This document shows, one piece after another, positions 60,464-64,000 of a stretch of DNA of 64,000 nt. Source of the DNA: Clostridiales bacterium (GTDB lineage Bacteria > Actinomycetota > Coriobacteriia > Anaerosomatales > SLCP01). Both the position numbers and the translations under genes were made by a program. The number at the start of each line of letters is the position of its first letter. Positions within the stretch are counted from its first letter, which is position 1. Under the pieces are notes generated by a model that had not been told where the DNA came from, did not search any database, and saw only the letters and a list, made by a program, of their open reading frames with translations. Location: the NCBI GenBank assembly GCA_018333995.1, contig JAGXSG010000016.1, forward strand, positions 1 to 64,000, read 5' to 3'.

Positions 60464-61978
60464 ATGTGGATACGACTCGGCTCTTCCGACCAGCGCCTCA
60501 TCGTGCACTACGTCGGCGTGCTCGTGATCGGCATCGGGCTGGCTATGTCGGTCCCGCTCGTCACCGGAATCGTATGGGGTGAGTGGGCCGCCGTAACAGA
60601 CTACCTTCTGGGCATGGGTGTGACCTGCACCATCGGTGCACTCATGATGAACGTTGAGACCCGTCCTGACCGGCTGCGCCAGACACACGCCCTCATCATC
60701 ACCGCACTCGGTTGGCTCGTCGCTTCGATGGTCGCAGCGATTCCCCTCGCGCTTTCCGGAAACTACCTTTCCTACATTGACGCGCTATTCGACGCGATGT
60801 CGGGGTTGACGACTTCTGGGCTGACCGTGGCGCAAGATCTCGACCACATGGCTCACGCTCACAACATGTGGCGCCACCTCACCCACTTGATCGGCGGTCA
60901 AGGTATCGTCGTGGCGGCGCTATCGTTGAGTGTCGGCCTGCGCTCAGGCGGCTTCTCGCTCTACCTTGCCGAGGGACGCGACGAGCGCATCCTGCCCAAC
61001 GTCATCCATACGGTACGCTTCATCTGGTTCGTGACCGCCACCTACATCGCGCTAGGAACGCTCGCACTGCTCGCGGTAACCACATATCTCGGCATGGACC
61101 CTGGGCGCGCGGTACTGCACTCATTTTGGGCTGCGGTTGCCACATACGACACGGGCGGGTTTGGTCCGCAGTCCATGAACGCCATGTACTACCACAACTT
61201 CCTTTTCGAGACGGTAACCATCTTCCTGATGATCGCGGGCTCGCTCAACTTCAACCTGCACGCGCAAGTCTGGCGAGGGGACCGAAGAGAGCTGTGGCAG
61301 AGCATCGAGGTCAGGGTTCTCGCGTCAAGCGTGGCGGCCCTCTCGGCGGTAACGGCGATCGGGTTCGCGACGACACACACGCTTGAGGCGCCGTTCGCCG
61401 CTATTCGTAAGGGCGTCTACCACGTGTTTTCAGCCCACAGCGGTGCGGGACATCAGACGCTTTACGGGTCACAGTGGCTCGCCGATGTCGGCGGAGCCGG
61501 GTTCGCCGCGATACTGATCGCCATGGCGGCCGGCGGGGCGGTTTCCTCGACAGCCGGTGGCATCAAAGCGCTACGCCTCGGAGTGATTGGAAAGGCGCTC
61601 TTGCAGCAGGTGCGTGAAGCCCTAGCGCCTCAAAGCGCGGTCATGCGTGCGCGCTACCATCACCTCGGAGAGAGATTGCTGACACCGGAGACCGTCAGCG
61701 CCTCGGCCATGGTGTTCATTATGTACATGATCACGTACGTCACCGGGGCGGTCATCGGCGCGAATTACGGATACGATCTAGGCGAGGCCGCGTTCGAGTC
61801 GATCTCGGCGACCGCAAACGTAGGGCTGTCGACAGGCATCACGTCAGCTGCGATGCCCACGGGACTCAAGCTCACCTATATGGCGCAGATGTGGGCGGGT
61901 CGCCTCGAGTTCCTCGCTGTGCTTGTGCTTGCCGCCCACATCATCACGTCGCTGGCGGGCGGTCGGCCAAAACGGTGA
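60464..61978 (+). CDS. trkH: TrkH/KtrB-family potassium uptake membrane protein
   Basis: A 504-residue membrane channel-transporter. The four pore loops of the family are visible in order: GLTTSGLTV, ATYDTGGFGP, AHSGAGHQTL and TANVGLSTGI, with the Gly filter residues. It takes up K+ (or Na+/K+). The cytosolic gating partner TrkA/KtrA is not adjacent. A TGAGG site precedes the ATG. No c-di-AMP (ydaO) riboswitch consensus was found upstream. Confidence 0.93.
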   Translation: MWIRLGSSDQRLIVHYVGVLVIGIGLAMSVPLVTGIVWGEWAAVTDYLLGMGVTCTIGALMMNVETRPDRLRQTHALIITALGWLVASMVAAIPLALSGNYLSYIDALFDAMSGLTTSGLTVAQDLDHMAHAHNMWRHLTHLIGGQGIVVAALSLSVGLRSGGFSLYLAEGRDERILPNVIHTVRFIWFVTATYIALGTLALLAVTTYLGMDPGRAVLHSFWAAVATYDTGGFGPQSMNAMYYHNFLFETVTIFLMIAGSLNFNLHAQVWRGDRRELWQSIEVRVLASSVAALSAVTAIGFATTHTLEAPFAAIRKGVYHVFSAHSGAGHQTLYGSQWLADVGGAGFAAILIAMAAGGAVSSTAGGIKALRLGVIGKALLQQVREALAPQSAVMRARYHHLGERLLTPETVSASAMVFIMYMITYVTGAVIGANYGYDLGEAAFESISATANVGLSTGITSAAMPTGLKLTYMAQMWAGRLEFLAVLVLAAHIITSLAGGRPKR

Positions 61979-62073
61979 GGCGAATCTGTGGATCATCTCA
62001 GCACTCGACGAGACATGCCCTCGACGCGTAGACTGCGGGAGTACCCGTACCAGTATCCGGAAAGGAGCGCGAC

Positions 62074-62448
62074 ATGAGACGGACGCTGCTTGGGTGTGTG
62101 CTTGCCGGAATGCTGTCCGGGACGCTCTTCCTCACTGGATGCGGACCCGCGACGCCAGAAGAGGGAGCGGAGTCTGGCGGCAGTGACACGATCGTCCGTA
62201 TCGCCGACGAGCGCATTCTCGGACAATGGACGGGTGATGACGGAGTAGTTGAGTTCCGCACCGACGGCACGCTGGTGCTCGACGACGGATCCGAAGTGCC
62301 GTTCGCGATGCCCAATCCGGACCGTATCGATGTCGAGTTCGCTGCGGGAACCCGCACATTCAACATTACATGGGACGGCGACGACCGCCACGGCGTACTG
62401 GCTACCGACAGCACGACGACCACCCCCACTTGGTACGTCCGCAAGTAG
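62074..62448 (+). CDS. Small lipoprotein
   Basis: A 124-residue exported protein. The signal sequence ends FLTGC (Cys23), a standard lipobox. The mature part is acidic and probably beta-rich (ILGQWTGDDGVVEFRTDGTLVLDDGSEV), similar to small META/DUF-like lipoproteins but not assigned. AAAGGAGC precedes the ATG. It lies between trkH and the transglutaminase-like gene in the same direction. Confidence 0.85.
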   Translation: MRRTLLGCVLAGMLSGTLFLTGCGPATPEEGAESGGSDTIVRIADERILGQWTGDDGVVEFRTDGTLVLDDGSEVPFAMPNPDRIDVEFAAGTRTFNITWDGDDRHGVLATDSTTTTPTWYVRK

Positions 62449-62462
62449 CGGACCACCGGCGC

Positions 62463-63578
62463 ATGAACGGTCGCCTTCGCCGCATCTTCACCGTAGCGCT
62501 TGCGGCCATCACCCTCACAACCACGGTGGCGTGCGGCCTCGACGGCGGGCACCTGTTGTCGGCAGGCGTCATCTACCCCTCCATCACGCCCGACATGACA
62601 GCGGCGGGAACACGGGCCGTTTCACACACCTTCCGGTTCGAGGGCCGCGAACGGACGATCTCGGTAGCCGTCGCCGAGTCCCTCTACCAGGGAGCCCGGT
62701 CATCCACCAAGAGTGCCGTGCGCTTTGGAGGATCTGGTTCCGGCGAGTGGATCGACGAGTACTACCCGGCATTCATCTGGGACACCGAACAAGATCCGTT
62801 CTTCTCCGACCTTCTTGCGCCCCTGCGAGACATCCGCACGAGCGAGACACTCGATTTGGACCGGTACGCTGAACTCTTAGTGGCGTTCGTCCAATCGTTT
62901 GAGTACCGGACTGGCCCTGATGAGCTCGAGCCCAAGTTTCCGGTCGAGACATTTGCCGATCGCTCGGGCGACTGCGATGACAAGGCGTTGTTGCTCGCCG
63001 GACTTCTCGCCCGCGAGGGCTACGATGTCGCAATCATGCTCTTCGAGCCTGAGCAGCACGTCGCCGTCGGAGTGCGCACGAAGGGTCCTTGTTACCGAGG
63101 AACCGGCTACGCGTTCATCGAAACCACCAGCCCCGGATACATCGGCATGGTGCCAAGTGAGCTCGACGGGGGCATCACGTTGGAGAGCGCGCCGCGAGTC
63201 ATCCCTATCGGTGAGGGCACCGTCGCGTACGAATCGGGACACGAGGTCGCCGCGATTCTCGCCCTGCTCGCTAACGCAGATGAGCGCATCACGGAACTCA
63301 GAGACGCCGTTTCGCGAGCTGACACGGAGATCGCAGCCGCTCGATCGCATGTCGACGCCGAGCAGGCGCGGCTGGAATCGCTCCGCGCTGGGGGCCGCCT
63401 TGACGAGCATGATGCGGGCGTCTCGGCATACAACAGCCTTGTTTCGGAGTTCAACGCCTCCGTCGAGACGCGCAACGCCATCGCGAATGACTTCAACCGC
63501 TGGGTCGAGATTCAGGCACTGATCGTCGATTCGGCCCATGACCGGCCAGCCGCGTATCGTGCCGCACGGTCGTTTTAA
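62463..63578 (+). CDS. Exported transglutaminase-like cysteine protein
   Basis: A 371-residue protein. A signal segment (FTVALAAITLTTTVAC) with Cys24 suggests export, perhaps lipidation, though Thr at -3 makes the lipobox weak. The central domain carries ADRSGDCDDKALLLAGLLAREGYDV with catalytic Cys171 and EPEQHVAVGV with His199, the transglutaminase-like Cys-His arrangement. The C-terminal 90 residues form a coiled coil (ANADERITELRDAVSRADTEIAAARSHVDAEQARLES). It may be a peptidase or a cross-linking enzyme outside the cell. It starts 15 bases after the lipoprotein stop. A longer in-frame start at 62370 would overlap that gene and lack a signal. Confidence 0.85.
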   Translation: MNGRLRRIFTVALAAITLTTTVACGLDGGHLLSAGVIYPSITPDMTAAGTRAVSHTFRFEGRERTISVAVAESLYQGARSSTKSAVRFGGSGSGEWIDEYYPAFIWDTEQDPFFSDLLAPLRDIRTSETLDLDRYAELLVAFVQSFEYRTGPDELEPKFPVETFADRSGDCDDKALLLAGLLAREGYDVAIMLFEPEQHVAVGVRTKGPCYRGTGYAFIETTSPGYIGMVPSELDGGITLESAPRVIPIGEGTVAYESGHEVAAILALLANADERITELRDAVSRADTEIAAARSHVDAEQARLESLRAGGRLDEHDAGVSAYNSLVSEFNASVETRNAIANDFNRWVEIQALIVDSAHDRPAAYRAARSF

Positions 63579-63606
63579 GCCATGATGGCCGACGGCAAGG
63601 CGATGT

Positions 63607-63969
63607 CTACGCTGGCACCCTCGCGATGACGCGTTCGATTTGAGCGTGATGGTGTCTGATGATTTCTCGCGGCGTCCCCCACGCCGACGCGCTCGCCGCT
63701 AGCACTTCAATGGCACCTTCAAGACTCTGCCGAGTGGGAGCGCTGTAGTCTCCACCGGCCGACTTGAACGCGCCCCTGACCGCACTCACCACGCTCCTCC
63801 TGAGACCCTCTTCATCGATCGGCAGACCGAGATCACCCTTCGCTTGTACGAAAGTCTCTCTCTGCGCGGCCATAAAACACTCTACGAGAAGATCCCGTGC
63901 ACGCAGTGCGTCAAGTCCCTTGAGTTCAGCCTCACTGACGACCCATCGGTGGCACGTACGAGTGTCCAT
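63607..63969 (-). CDS. Hypothetical protein
   Basis: A 120-residue, mostly helical soluble protein (MDTRTCHRWVVSEAELKGLDALRARDLLVECFMAAQRETF). No family recognised. A G-rich site (GGGGGTG) lies just before the ATG at 63969; GTG at 63975 is an alternative. It converges on the transglutaminase-like gene, 28 bases apart. Confidence 0.7.
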   Translation of the reverse strand: MDTRTCHRWVVSEAELKGLDALRARDLLVECFMAAQRETFVQAKGDLGLPIDEEGLRRSVVSAVRGAFKSAGGDYSAPTRQSLEGAIEVLAASASAWGTPREIIRHHHAQIERVIARVPA

Positions 63970-64000
63970 CGTCACACCCCCATCGCAACATGACGCGCTC

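Noticed and set aside
1-64000. tRNA or rRNA genes
   Set aside because: T-loop-like GGTTCGA words occur only inside coding regions and do not sit in a cloverleaf context; no rRNA signature was seen.
1-64000. Insertion sequences, phage or integrases
   Set aside because: No transposase, integrase or terminal inverted repeat pair was recognised; gene content and composition look uniform.

Overview
The window is high-GC bacterial chromosome, densely coded, with many GTG starts and several -10-like boxes placed where a leaderless transcript would need them. A DUF6049-like gene next to trxB-trxA, NikR with CbiMQO nickel uptake, HypFCDE hydrogenase maturation, an AmrS-type radical SAM enzyme, a hydrogenase-like sensor and multihaem c-type cytochromes together suggest an anaerobic, metal- and hydrogen-using Actinomycetota, probably of the Coriobacteriia side. 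That placement is inference; no rRNA or other taxonomic marker is in the window.

Layout. 1-1630: N-terminal part of a secreted repeat-domain surface protein that runs off the left edge. 1.7-9.3 kb: lon, a DUF6049-like membrane protein, a PIN-TM-TPR fusion, trxB and trxA. 9.3-12.5 kb: a divergent nickel module (cbiO-cbiQ-nikR leftwards, cbiMN rightwards) around a shared operator region. 12.5-19 kb: a zinc-ribbon/HEPN gene, then hypF, hypC, hypD, hypE and an EamA exporter. 19-20.7 kb: a stand-alone phosphoglucose isomerase.

From 39.6 kb back to 20.7 kb, seventeen consecutive genes lie on the minus strand: dnaX, ybaB, recR, an HD-GYP receptor, lysC, asd, an OmpR-type two-component pair, queT, a hydrogenase-like/GGDEF sensor, amrS, a DsbA-like gene with an in-frame UGA (probable selenocysteine), a glycosyltransferase, a TSUP permease, a GNAT protein and a LytS/LytTR pair. 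The SRP RNA gene lies just upstream of dnaX.

40-48 kb: a baeRF3-like protein, PsiE, and an 1896-residue secreted protein with about 21 YCF48 propeller repeats, FN3-like domains and eleven CxxCH haem sites, coupled to a TPR lipoprotein. 48-52.6 kb: a PAS-GGDEF-EAL protein and pseudouridine catabolism (psuK-psuG). 52.8-57 kb: a second thioredoxin-reductase-like flavoprotein, a phosphodiesterase, a HAD protein, a PerR/Fur regulator, a 56-residue monohaem cytochrome too small for routine gene calling, a YaiI protein and a small membrane protein. 57-64 kb: a large hybrid-input histidine kinase, a TrkH potassium transporter preceded by a putative 42-residue membrane peptide, two envelope proteins and a hypothetical gene.

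Themes: nickel uptake, NikR and Hyp proteins would together supply NiFe hydrogenase, though no hydrogenase structural gene is here. Redox biology recurs (trxA, two flavoprotein reductases, the Sec-DsbA protein, haem proteins, the hydrogenase-like sensor). Cyclic-di-GMP signalling appears three times (two GGDEF proteins, one HD-GYP). The strongest novel lead is the UGA codon in the DsbA-like gene at 26221-26223.
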